Positions 43,408-51,405 of a stretch of 64,000 nt of DNA are shown here, one piece after another; the first letter of the stretch is position 1, and every line of letters begins with the position of its first letter. A program made the position numbers and the translations under genes. The stretch covers positions 806,001 to 870,000 of the forward strand of contig CBDHEI010000002.1 in assembly GCA_965262055.1 (NCBI GenBank), written 5' to 3'. The notes under the pieces are model-generated. The model saw nothing but the letters and a program-made list of their open reading frames with translations, was not told the origin of the DNA and did not search any database. The DNA comes from G958296245 sp965262055 (lineage in GTDB: Bacteria; Chloroflexota; Dehalococcoidia; Lucifugimonadales; G958296245).

Positions 43408-44493
43408 CTAGACCAGCTCTCCCAGTGCGGCCAAGAAGGCGTCATTCTGCTCCGGCGTCCCTACTGAAACCCTGAAGCAGTCCCTGAGCCGTTCGTGACC
43501 GTGCCTCCGCACGAAGACGCCCCTGTGCGCCAACCCCTCGTGGATTTCCCCCGCGTTTCCGTCCTCGACCCTGCACAGGATGAAGTTTGCGCGGGAGGGC
43601 CACGGCATTATTCCGGGTAGCTCCTGAAGCTTGGCAAACACGCGCTTCCGCTCGTCGATGAGGCGGTCCACGTGCCCGAGGAGTAGCTCGGAGTCCTCCA
43701 GCGATGCGAGCAGCGCCGCCTCCGCCGCGACGCTTATGTTGTATGGGGGCTTGATGTCGATGATATGGTCGACCAGCCGGGCGCTCATGAAGCCGTAGCC
43801 GATGCGCAGGCCCGCTATGCCCGCCCACTTGCTCAGCGTTCTCAGCACCACGAGGTTCTCGTGCTCTGAGACGAGCCCCGCCAGGGTCTCCCGGGCGAAC
43901 TCGTGGTAGGCCTCGTCTACGACCACGACCAGTCCGGTTTCCAGGAGCGCCCTGACGTCGGCTTCGGAGAGGAGGTTGCCGGTAGGGTTATTCGGCGAGG
44001 TGAAGAACATGATCTTGGTTCGCTCGTCGATGGCCTCCTTGACGGCGGGCACGTCGAGCTCGAAGGAGTCATCGCGGGGCACGAGCCTTATATTGGCGCC
44101 CGCCAGCCTGGCGTAGAAACTGTACATGCCGAACGTCGGGTCACAGTCCAGCAACGTGTCCCCGGGGGAGATGAACAGCCTGATGAGGAGGTCGATCAGT
44201 TCGCCGCTGCCTGCGCCGGCGATTATGTGGCCCTCGTCGAACCCGGTGTGCGCCGATAGCGCCGCCCTGACGCTCCGTTGCAGCGGGTCGGGGTAGACGT
44301 GAACGGGGGCGTTGGCGAGGGCCTCGTTCACCTTGGGCGAACCGCCGTAGGGATTCTCGTTCGCATTGAGCTTGACGATCCTCTCCTCGGGCAGCCCTGT
44401 GCGCTTCGCGAGCACATCTGGCGGGTCGACAGGGTCATACGGGTGTATGTCGACGAGGTGCGGCCGCACCATGTCCTGGACCGGCTTGCTCAT
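43408..44493 (-). CDS. hisC: Histidinol-phosphate aminotransferase, copy 1
   Basis: PLP enzyme converting imidazole acetol phosphate to histidinol phosphate; 361 residues, the same length as copy 2. PLP Lys is in TLSKWAGIAGLRIGYG; other landmarks are KLNANENPYGGSPKV, GAGSGELIDLLI, SPNNPTGNLLSEADV and VVVDEAYHEFA. Starting at MSKPVQD aligns exactly with copy 2. The frame is open 18 codons further upstream, but that part is a fragment of the GMC gene's 5' end left by the duplication. High similarity to copy 2 indicates a tandem duplication. Confidence 0.93.
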   Translation of the reverse strand: MSKPVQDMVRPHLVDIHPYDPVDPPDVLAKRTGLPEERIVKLNANENPYGGSPKVNEALANAPVHVYPDPLQRSVRAALSAHTGFDEGHIIAGAGSGELIDLLIRLFISPGDTLLDCDPTFGMYSFYARLAGANIRLVPRDDSFELDVPAVKEAIDERTKIMFFTSPNNPTGNLLSEADVRALLETGLVVVVDEAYHEFARETLAGLVSEHENLVVLRTLSKWAGIAGLRIGYGFMSARLVDHIIDIKPPYNISVAAEAALLASLEDSELLLGHVDRLIDERKRVFAKLQELPGIMPWPSRANFILCRVEDGNAGEIHEGLAHRGVFVRRHGHERLRDCFRVSVGTPEQNDAFLAALGELV

Positions 44494-44495
44494 CG

Positions 44496-44560
44496 CCAGG
44501 GCGACCACGGTCCCGTTGTTGCCGCCCATGCGTGGGTTCTCCTGCACGGTAGGCTAAACG
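44496..44560. repeat. Duplicate of the GMC gene start, between the two hisC genes
   Basis: About 65 bases matching 42635-42700 at roughly 80 percent, including the complement of GGGCGGCAACAACGGGACCG with the former ATG and ribosome-binding stretch CAGGAGAACC. It lies between the hisC2 stop and the hisC1 start. Read as the scar of a tandem duplication of a unit hisC plus start of GMC. Confidence 0.8.
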
Positions 44561-45639
44561 AGCGCCGCCAGTGCAGCGAAGAAGGCGTCATTCTGCTCCG
44601 GTGTCCCTATGGAGACCCTGAAGCAGTCCTTAAGCCGTTCGTGGCCGAACTTTCGCACGAATACGCCCCTGCGCGCCAGACCCTCGTAGACCTCCCCCGC
44701 GCTGCCATCCTCGACCCGGCAGAGTATGAAGTTGGCGCGGGAGGGCCACGGCCTGATGCCGGGGAGCTTCTCCAACGCCGCGAAGAGCCGCCTCTGCTCG
44801 TTGATGAGGAGGTCCACCTGACCGAGGAGGACGTCGGAGTCCTCGAGTGAGGCGAGCAGCGCCGCCTCCGCCGCGACGCTGATGTTGTATGGAGGCTTTA
44901 TGTCGATGATGTGGTCGACGAGTCGGGCGCTCATGAACCCGTAGCCGATGCGGAGCCCCGCGAGGCCGGCCCACTTGCTCAGCGTTCTCAGCACTACGAG
45001 GTTCTCGTACTCGGCCACGAGCCCCGCAAGCGTCTCCCTGGCGAATTCGTGATATGCTTCGTCGACGACCATGACCGGCCCGGCCTCTAGCAGCTCCCTG
45101 ACGTCCGCTTCGGAGATGAGGTTGCCGGTCGGGTTGTTCGGGGAGCTGATGAACATGATCTTGGTGCGCTCGTCGATGGCATCCTTGACGGCGGAAACGT
45201 CGACCTCGAAGGAGTCGTCGCGGGGGACGAGCCTTATCTTGGCGCCCGCCACCCTGGCGCAGAAGCCGTACATGCCGAACGTCGGGTCGCAGTCCAGTAC
45301 CGTGTCTCCGGGCGAGATGAACAGCCGCAGCAGGAGGTCGATCAACTCGTCGCTGCCCGCGCCGGCGATTATGTGGCTTTCGTCGAACCCGGTGTGCGTG
45401 GCGAGGGCCGCTCTGACGCTCCGTTGCAGCGGGTCGGGGTAGATGTGGACGGGGGCCTTGGCAAGGGCCTCCGCCACCTTGGGCGACCCGCCGTAGGGGT
45501 TCTCGTTCCCGTTGAGCTTGACGATGTCCTCTTCGGGCACGCCGGCGCGCTTAGCCAGGACCTCGGGAGGGTCGACAGGCTCGTACGTGTGTATGTCGAC
45601 GAGGTGCGGGCGCACCAGGTCCTGGATCGGCTTGGTCAT
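44554..45639 (-). CDS. hisC: Histidinol-phosphate aminotransferase, copy 2
   Basis: 361 residues, near-copy of the downstream hisC. Landmarks: KLNGNENPYGGSPKV, GAGSDELIDLLLRLF, SPNNPTGNLISEADV, PLP Lys in TLSKWAGLAGLRIGYG, and the C-terminal RVSIGTPEQNDAFFAAL. The start overlaps the hisD stop as ATGA, so this is the ancestral operon copy and the other is the duplicate. The two may have diverged in substrate (for example other aromatic aminotransfers), but residue changes are scattered and give no direct hint. Confidence 0.95.
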   Translation of the reverse strand: MTKPIQDLVRPHLVDIHTYEPVDPPEVLAKRAGVPEEDIVKLNGNENPYGGSPKVAEALAKAPVHIYPDPLQRSVRAALATHTGFDESHIIAGAGSDELIDLLLRLFISPGDTVLDCDPTFGMYGFCARVAGAKIRLVPRDDSFEVDVSAVKDAIDERTKIMFISSPNNPTGNLISEADVRELLEAGPVMVVDEAYHEFARETLAGLVAEYENLVVLRTLSKWAGLAGLRIGYGFMSARLVDHIIDIKPPYNISVAAEAALLASLEDSDVLLGQVDLLINEQRRLFAALEKLPGIRPWPSRANFILCRVEDGSAGEVYEGLARRGVFVRKFGHERLKDCFRVSIGTPEQNDAFFAALAALV

Positions 45640-47000
45640 CGCCTGGGCTCCGTGTCCCGTGGCATCTCTTCGCGTATCTCCGCTGCCTCGGCGTGCGCGG
45701 TAAGGCCCTCCGCCCGGCCGAGCACCGACGCTGCCCTGGCGAGCGGCGCGGATGTGGCTGCGTCAAGGTCCACGTAGGGGATCGTCTTCAGGAAGGTACG
45801 AACGCCGATCCCGGAATTGAACCTTGCAGTGCCGCCGGTGGGCATGACGTGGCTCGGCCCAGCCACGTAGTCCCCCAGCACCTCGTGGGAATACTCCCCC
45901 AGGAACAGCGCTCCCGCGTTCCGTACACTGCCCATCAGCGCCTTCGGGTCCTCCACCATGAGGCTCAGGTGCTCTGGGGCGTATTCGTTGGCGAGCTCGA
46001 CAGCCTCGTCCAGGCTGTCGACTATGGCGACCACCCCCCTGTTGCGCACTGACGCACTGATGGTAGCTGCCCTGTCAAGCCGCTCCGTACGAATGCCGAT
46101 CTCTCTTATCACGGATTGCGCGAGCTCCTCCGAGGTCGTGATGAGCACGGGCGTGGCCATCTCGTCGTGCTCTGCCTGGGCGATCAGGTCCGCCGCGCAC
46201 ATCGTCGGATTGGCCGTCTCGTCGGCCACCAGCGCGGTCTCCGTGGGGCCGTAGAGGCCGTCTATGCCCACCTCCCCGAACAGCAGTTTCTTTGCCAGAG
46301 TGGTGAAGATGTTCCCAGGGCCGCACACGATGTCCACCCTGGGCACTGTCTCCGTGCCGTAGGCCATGGCTGCCACGGCCTGCGCGCCTCCTATGCGGAA
46401 GACCCTGTCAGCGCCGGCCACGTCTGCCGCGGCGAGAACCACCGGGTCGGGGTAGCCGGAGTCGCCCCCGGGGGTAGCCACAATGACCTCGTCGACCCCG
46501 GCAACCCTGGCGGGGATGACGGTCATCAGCACCGTGGACGGGTACCTTGCGGTGCCACCGGGCACGTACGCTCCCACGCGGGACACTGGTGCCATAAGCT
46601 CGCCGTAGCCGTTGGAGGGGTCGTGCCAGCCCTGGGGCATGCTCGATTCGTGGAATCGGCGGATGCGCTCAGCCGCTATATGGAGCGCGTCGGCTACCTC
46701 TTCTGAAATCGAATCTCGGGCCTGCTCGATGGCCGCGCGCGGGACCTCTAGGCCGGTCAGGTCTCCACCCCCAAGCCGGCGCGTTATGTCCCTAACGGCG
46801 TCGTCACCCCCTTCGCGGACGCGGCGCAGTATCTCCTCGGCCACCGCCGCCGGAGTCATGCCCTCGCCGAACACCTCTGCGGTCCTCCGCGCCACATGCG
46901 GCGGGAGGGTGTCCAGATGCAGGCCGCGATTCTGGGTGAGTCTCTTTGCGGCTTCCTCCAGCCCTCTGACAGTCCTCAAGACAGGTACTCCTCCACCCAT
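45636..47000 (-). CDS. hisD: Histidinol dehydrogenase
   Basis: Last two oxidations of histidine synthesis, histidinol to histidine, NAD- and zinc-dependent. Landmarks: YVPGGTARYPSTVLMTVIPA, FRIGGAQAVAAMAYGTE, VDIVCGPGN, IAQAEHDEMATPVLITTS (zinc and catalytic His region) and VAGPSHVMPTGGTARFNSG. The ATG at 47000 overlaps the upstream gene by 25 bases. A TTG at 46979 overlaps that gene's stop as TTGA, with GGAGGAG eight bases before it, and gives a more family-like N-terminus (LRTVRGLEEA). I regard the TTG as at least as likely. Confidence 0.94.
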   Translation of the reverse strand: MGGGVPVLRTVRGLEEAAKRLTQNRGLHLDTLPPHVARRTAEVFGEGMTPAAVAEEILRRVREGGDDAVRDITRRLGGGDLTGLEVPRAAIEQARDSISEEVADALHIAAERIRRFHESSMPQGWHDPSNGYGELMAPVSRVGAYVPGGTARYPSTVLMTVIPARVAGVDEVIVATPGGDSGYPDPVVLAAADVAGADRVFRIGGAQAVAAMAYGTETVPRVDIVCGPGNIFTTLAKKLLFGEVGIDGLYGPTETALVADETANPTMCAADLIAQAEHDEMATPVLITTSEELAQSVIREIGIRTERLDRAATISASVRNRGVVAIVDSLDEAVELANEYAPEHLSLMVEDPKALMGSVRNAGALFLGEYSHEVLGDYVAGPSHVMPTGGTARFNSGIGVRTFLKTIPYVDLDAATSAPLARAASVLGRAEGLTAHAEAAEIREEMPRDTEPRR

Positions 47001-47722
47001 GTCGTGGCCTTTTCTATTGCGCCGGCTTTGAACCGCGCCACGCGGCCGGGACCGATGAGGCGGTACAGTTCCTCGATGCTCCCCGGCAATCCATCCAGGA
47101 AGTCGTCTGCTATTTTGAGAAAGGGTTGCGGGTCTCCGCCCGCCGCGGCCCTGCGGGCCATGAAATTAAGGCGGTCCCACGAGAAGCCGCGCCCAACGAA
47201 TTCGACCACCCAGGCGCGCCACTGGGCAAGCTCCTCGGCCGGCATGAACTGCACGTCGATACTCCCCGACGCGCCGGCGAGAGCTGGCAGCGACGCGGCG
47301 ACCTTCGGCTGGGCCTGGCGGTCCAGGTCGAGCTGCAGCGCGCGGTCGAGGACCTTGCCCTCCATCTCGTCGGCGAAAACGCCGCTATTGCCGAAGCAGG
47401 GCCTGAACATTTCGAATATCCATGTTTCGTCGTAGATGAGGTGGGTTATGTACCCGGCTATGAACGCGCCGGTGGGGCCGCCCCGGCCCGAGGCGTCGCG
47501 AAGTTCCGGGTGGGCGTTCAGCATCCCATCTACGCCGGCGCCTATGGACTCGAAGCTCAGCGGCGCAAAGTGGTAGTCCTGCCGGTTTGCCTTGGTGATC
47601 GCTCTGATGTCCGGCGACGTGGAGCCCAGCAGGAAGTGCCCCAAGTTTCCGTCGAGAGCCGATGGTCCCAGCCGCTCCGCTACTATCGCGGCCAGCTCGA
47701 TGTGCGCGGGCAGGTTCGGCAC
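46976..47722 (-). CDS. Zinc-dependent phospholipase C-like protein inside the his operon
   Basis: 248 residues, GTG start three bases after the hisG stop. The N-terminal HIELAAIVAERLG, GHFLLGSTSPDIRAITKANR and FIAGYITHLIYDETWI supply the His/Asp residues of the zinc-dependent phospholipase C-like fold. Many bacterial members are uncharacterised. No signal peptide is seen, so an extracellular lipase is unlikely. Its tight packing between hisG and hisD suggests co-expression only; no role in histidine synthesis is known. Confidence 0.78.
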   Translation of the reverse strand: MPNLPAHIELAAIVAERLGPSALDGNLGHFLLGSTSPDIRAITKANRQDYHFAPLSFESIGAGVDGMLNAHPELRDASGRGGPTGAFIAGYITHLIYDETWIFEMFRPCFGNSGVFADEMEGKVLDRALQLDLDRQAQPKVAASLPALAGASGSIDVQFMPAEELAQWRAWVVEFVGRGFSWDRLNFMARRAAAGGDPQPFLKIADDFLDGLPGSIEELYRLIGPGRVARFKAGAIEKATTWVEEYLS

Positions 47723-47725
47723 GGC

Positions 47726-48739
47726 TCAACCTCCGTCGGCCAGGCGCGCGACCGCCTTCGACTGCGACCTGAAGACGTAGTCTGGCTGCGAGACGGTGAC
47801 GCTGCTAGCGCCGATCTCCCTGAACCGCTTCACCGCTTCCATCATCTTGGCGCGCTCTACCAGGACGGTGACGGCGAACCAGCCGTCGCCTTCCAGCGTG
47901 TGCACCTTGGAGATAGTCGGACCGCGGAGCCCCGAAATGTCCCCGTGGTCCAGCACAAGGCTGGCGACGCCTTCGGCCGTCTCTCCGCGCAGGTTGGCCG
48001 TCACACTGTAGAGGTCCTTTGCCTCTAGGCGGGCCTCGATCCGCTCCAGCAGGGCAGTGGCCAGCTGGAGCTTCTCTTCCGAAGAGGTGACTTGCCGCCG
48101 GTTCGCCACCAGGCAGGCCTCCGAGCTCATGATGACGCCGCCCTGGATGGTCTTGAGCCTGTTTTCCCTGAGCGTCGTCCCGCTCGAAGTGATGTCGGCA
48201 ATGATGTCGGCGTACCCCATCGTCGGCGCCACTTCCAGCGTCCCGCTTGAGGGCACCAGTGAGAAGTAGTTTACGCCGCTGCGGAGCAGGAACCGCTCCA
48301 CCGACCGGGGATACTTGGTTGCGACCTGCAGGTCGCGCCCCTCCCCCCTGAACTCCATGGCCAGCTCGGCGAGGTCCGAGACCGACTCCACGTCTATCCA
48401 GGAATCGGGTACGCCCAGGACGAGCTTGGAGTGTCCGAAGTCGAGGCCCTCTATGATGACGGCGGCGTCTCCGCCCTCGCGGCGTGTCTCCAGGTACTTG
48501 TCGTATCCCGTAACCCCCAAGTCGGCCGTACCCTCTTCGACCTCTAGACCTATGTCGGCGCCGCGTTGGAAGTGGACCGTCACACCCGGAAGCGACGGCA
48601 TGTCGGCCGTATACCTGCGCTGGTTGGACCGGTGTACGTCGAGGCCGCACGCCGTCAGAAGACGTAGTGTCTCCTCGTGGAGGGCGCCGTCGCTAGGGAC
48701 CGCTAGTCGAAGCAACCCTGCCCCCAGTGACGAGCTCAC
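47726..48739 (-). CDS. hisG: ATP phosphoribosyltransferase, long form
   Basis: Committed step of histidine synthesis, ATP plus PRPP to PR-ATP. 337 residues from a GTG; a TTG at 48715 giving LLRLAVPSDG at the start is a strong alternative. The catalytic half has the GADIGLEVEEGTADLGVTGYD and GTLEVAPTMGYADIIADI stretches. The C-terminal ACT-like domain is present (FAVTVLVERAKMMEAVKRFREIG), which is the long, self-regulated form. Unusually, the upstream overlapping gene encodes HisZ, normally the partner of the short form. Confidence 0.92.
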   Translation of the reverse strand: MSSSLGAGLLRLAVPSDGALHEETLRLLTACGLDVHRSNQRRYTADMPSLPGVTVHFQRGADIGLEVEEGTADLGVTGYDKYLETRREGGDAAVIIEGLDFGHSKLVLGVPDSWIDVESVSDLAELAMEFRGEGRDLQVATKYPRSVERFLLRSGVNYFSLVPSSGTLEVAPTMGYADIIADITSSGTTLRENRLKTIQGGVIMSSEACLVANRRQVTSSEEKLQLATALLERIEARLEAKDLYSVTANLRGETAEGVASLVLDHGDISGLRGPTISKVHTLEGDGWFAVTVLVERAKMMEAVKRFREIGASSVTVSQPDYVFRSQSKAVARLADGG

Positions 48740-49952
48740 CGGCGCCGGTACTCTCTCCGTTCAGCGCGGCCACGATGTGCTCTGTAGTGAATGCGAACCC
48801 AAGCGCCGGGACGTCGCCGCCGCCCAGCGCCTTGACCAGGCCGTCGTATCGCCCGCCTCCTCCGAGGGGAACGCTGCCGCAGCCCGGCGGCCCGGTGAGC
48901 TCGAAGGTTATCCCGCTGTAGTAGGCGATGCCCCTGGCCAGCCCCATGTCGAGAACGACCTCTCGGCTACGTGTCCGACTGCGGTCCAGCGCTTCGAACA
49001 GGCTGTCGAGCTCGTCCAGCGAGGCCGCTTCGAGCCCGTACGAGGCGGCAACGGAGCGCGCCTGTTGTATGGCTGGGCCGGGCGGGCCTTCCACGCAAGC
49101 CAGCTGGCTCGTGAGCTTGAAGGCCCTTTCCAGGTCTGCTGGCAGGTCTACCTCGTGTGCTTTGCGTATGAGTCTGTCCACGATCTGCCTGCCCGAACGC
49201 CGCCCTAACGTGGACGACATCGCCGAGGCAAGCGCGTCATGTATCGTTTCTCCGTCTGCGTCGCTCCCTCGCCGGCTTGGTTGCTCACGGGCGCTGACAG
49301 GCCCTGCGCCGAGAAGCCCGAGCGCTCTGGCCTCCTCCATCAGGCGGGGCACATTCGTGCGCCCCAGCTTCAGATTCGGCGCGCTGCTGATTGCCATCAT
49401 CCGGGCCCGGCCGGACACGCCCAAGCCGGAAATGAGCTCGTTAAGTATTCCGAGGTGCCCGATGCGCACGACCCCGCCCCGGACTCCTGCCGCCTCCAGG
49501 CTCGCACAGGCGAGACTCACGGCCTCGGCGTCCGCCTCGGCGCCGCTCTCTCCGACTATCTCGGCGCCGATCTGGGTGAACTGCCGACAGGAGACATCCT
49601 CGTCGTACCGGAAGACGGGCCCGGCGTAGTACCAACGCGCTGGCAGGTCGGCGGGGCTGCCGTCCTCGACGAACCGCCGTATGACGGAGGACGTGAACTC
49701 GGGCCGAAGGCTGACACGGTTGCCGCCCGGGTCGGTGAATGAGTAGAGCTTGCTGGTAAGCTCGCCGCCCGACTTCCTGATGAACAGCTCGGTCCGCTCG
49801 ATGAGCGGAGTGCTTACGAATTCGAAGCCACTGTCTTCCAGGTGCCGGGCGATGCAGTCGGACGAGTCTTGCAGACGGTGATGGTCACTCCCGGACACGT
49901 CGTACATCCCAGGGAGCCGGCTGACTCTGTACCCGCCCGCGTCTTTATCCAT
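48693..49952 (-). CDS. hisZ: ATP phosphoribosyltransferase regulatory subunit / HisRS-like protein
   Basis: 419 residues of class II aminoacyl-tRNA-synthetase fold: motif 2 region VSLRPEFTSSVIRRFVE, RYDEDVSCRQFTQIGAEIVG, GLARGIAYYSGITFEL and GGGGRYDGLVKALGG. The C-terminal anticodon-binding domain of true HisRS is missing. With hisG directly downstream this is HisZ, which controls the short HisG. First gene of the his operon; the ATG lies only about nine bases from the predicted transcription start. A catalytic HisRS cannot be wholly excluded. Confidence 0.85.
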   Translation of the reverse strand: MDKDAGGYRVSRLPGMYDVSGSDHHRLQDSSDCIARHLEDSGFEFVSTPLIERTELFIRKSGGELTSKLYSFTDPGGNRVSLRPEFTSSVIRRFVEDGSPADLPARWYYAGPVFRYDEDVSCRQFTQIGAEIVGESGAEADAEAVSLACASLEAAGVRGGVVRIGHLGILNELISGLGVSGRARMMAISSAPNLKLGRTNVPRLMEEARALGLLGAGPVSAREQPSRRGSDADGETIHDALASAMSSTLGRRSGRQIVDRLIRKAHEVDLPADLERAFKLTSQLACVEGPPGPAIQQARSVAASYGLEAASLDELDSLFEALDRSRTRSREVVLDMGLARGIAYYSGITFELTGPPGCGSVPLGGGGRYDGLVKALGGGDVPALGFAFTTEHIVAALNGESTGAGELVTGGRVASTSGP

Positions 49953-49967
49953 AACCGATTTGCGGCC

Positions 49968-49996
49968 ATTCTACACCAGCGGCGGTATACCATCAA
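49968..49996 (-). promoter_or_regulatory. Promoter of the his operon
   Basis: Minus strand TTGATG (49996-49991), 17-base spacer, TAGAAT (49973-49968). The transcript would begin near 49961, giving a very short leader before the hisZ ATG at 49952. No His-rich leader peptide is present. Confidence 0.75.
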
Positions 49997-50104
49997 CGAG
50001 CATGACAGCGCCCATGGTCGTGCCCGGTGTCGTTGCGCCGCGGAGTCTCACATCTGTACCAAACCGCTGGTACGGAATCGGGTCCGCCAAGGGGGCCCTT
50101 GACC

Positions 50105-51166
50105 TCACGCTCGCAGCGGTGCGCTAACGTGGTGCAGGTACTGCAGTATCTCTCGCTGCGATTGAATCACGCCCGTTTCGTAGTACGAGATCAAATGCTT
50201 CCCGCAGAAGGGCCTGACGATCTTTTGCGCTTCCTTCAACCGGTTCCGGGGCATGCTCGGGAACAGATGGTGCTCTATCTGGTAGTTCAGCCCGCCGTAT
50301 AGGAAGTCATTTACGGGACTCGACTTCACATTTCTAGATGTAAGCACCTGCCTCCTTAAGAAGTCGAGCTGCAGCTTCCCATCGAGCATCAGCATGCCCT
50401 TGTGGTTGGGGGCGAACGTCGAGCCAATGTACAGCCCTATTAGCAACTGATTGACTGCGATGAACAACAACCCCTGCCAGACCGGCAAAGACCAGAACAC
50501 CAAACCAGTATACACACCGATGTGGCCAGCCATCATTATCGGCTCGGCGATGGGGAACTTCAGCCTGTTTGTGAACATGTACCGGATACCCGAGAACTTG
50601 AGCACGAATCCCTCGAAACAGACCAGCACATAGAAGAGAAAAGCCTGGTACCTGACGATTAGCCGGGCGACTCCCTTCATGCCGCGAGCCTGGTCTTCCG
50701 AAAACGCTACCACTGGGATTTCGATGTCAGGATCCATGTCCAGATCATTGGGATTACTGTGGTGCTCGTTATGCTTCTCGACCCACCAGGTGCGGTTGAT
50801 GCCGATTAAGAAGCTCACGAACAGGCCGAGAATATCGTTATTTCGGCTCGAGCGGAACACCTGTTTGTGGCCCAAATCGTGTCCAGTAAAGCTCACCTGC
50901 ACGATGATGAATGCTAGAAGGGCTGCGTTCAACATTTGCGGCCAAACGCCGTCCACAAGCGTGAGAACCGCGACACTCAGCGCCAGCAAGCTCATGTTCA
51001 CAGTCAACTTGACGGCGTAGTGCCCTGGGTTCTTTTCTAATAGTCCCGCATCTTTGAGAAGCCGCTTCAGATGCGAATATTCGTTTGGCTCCACTTCTTG
51101 CGCCGCAGCGCCACCCGGCGCACCGGACATCTCGTTAGTTGCCTCTAATGCCATTCCGTTCGCCAC
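50105..51166 (-). CDS. Membrane fatty acid desaturase (acyl-lipid/acyl-CoA type)
   Basis: 353-residue diiron membrane enzyme with the three His boxes: GHDLGH, HNEHHSNPND and YQIEHHLFPSMPR. The Gln in QIEHH is typical of front-end and related desaturases. Hydrophobic segments flank the boxes (LLALSVAVLTLVDGV, LLAFIIVQVSF, LVFWSLPVWQGLLFIAV). It inserts a double bond in an acyl chain using oxygen, so the organism is aerobic or oxygen-tolerant. Single gene, its own promoter presumably in the 100 bases upstream. Confidence 0.9.
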   Translation of the reverse strand: MANGMALEATNEMSGAPGGAAAQEVEPNEYSHLKRLLKDAGLLEKNPGHYAVKLTVNMSLLALSVAVLTLVDGVWPQMLNAALLAFIIVQVSFTGHDLGHKQVFRSSRNNDILGLFVSFLIGINRTWWVEKHNEHHSNPNDLDMDPDIEIPVVAFSEDQARGMKGVARLIVRYQAFLFYVLVCFEGFVLKFSGIRYMFTNRLKFPIAEPIMMAGHIGVYTGLVFWSLPVWQGLLFIAVNQLLIGLYIGSTFAPNHKGMLMLDGKLQLDFLRRQVLTSRNVKSSPVNDFLYGGLNYQIEHHLFPSMPRNRLKEAQKIVRPFCGKHLISYYETGVIQSQREILQYLHHVSAPLRA

Positions 51167-51261
51167 CTTTTCGATTTAAACCTATTTCACACGGAGATGG
51201 CCGCCGATCTCGGCGGCCATCTCCACAAGGGGTTGGCTGGGGTGCCAGAACTTGAACTTAG

Positions 51262-51405
51262 CCAGGATTTCCCATATTGGGAGTCTTCAGGCTCAAAGGG
51301 GCAGCCCAGAGGGCAGCCCAAACAAGATTCTAGCATCATATTCAGGCCCTGTGAAGCCAGTCAATCTCTAGTCTACCCGATAAGGGACGCGATCCTTGCC
51401 GTGAA
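51262..51405 (-). repeat. Inverted right end of an IS1380-B-type element
   Basis: Reverse complement of the right-end region at about 16017-16140 (ends CCAGGATTTCCCATATTGGG, with TGACTGGC and ACGGCAAGGATCGC inside). It has a small internal duplication relative to the other copy and directly abuts the left end of the next element. Confidence 0.8.

Noticed and set aside
44494..44547. Extended N-terminus for hisC1 (MQENPRMGGNNGTV...)
   Set aside because: This part is a duplicated piece of the GMC gene start; the aligned start with hisC2 is MSKPVQD at 44493.
49953..50104. T-box or His leader upstream of the his operon
   Set aside because: The promoter lies so close to hisZ that no leader RNA fits, and no His-codon cluster or specifier hairpin is visible.
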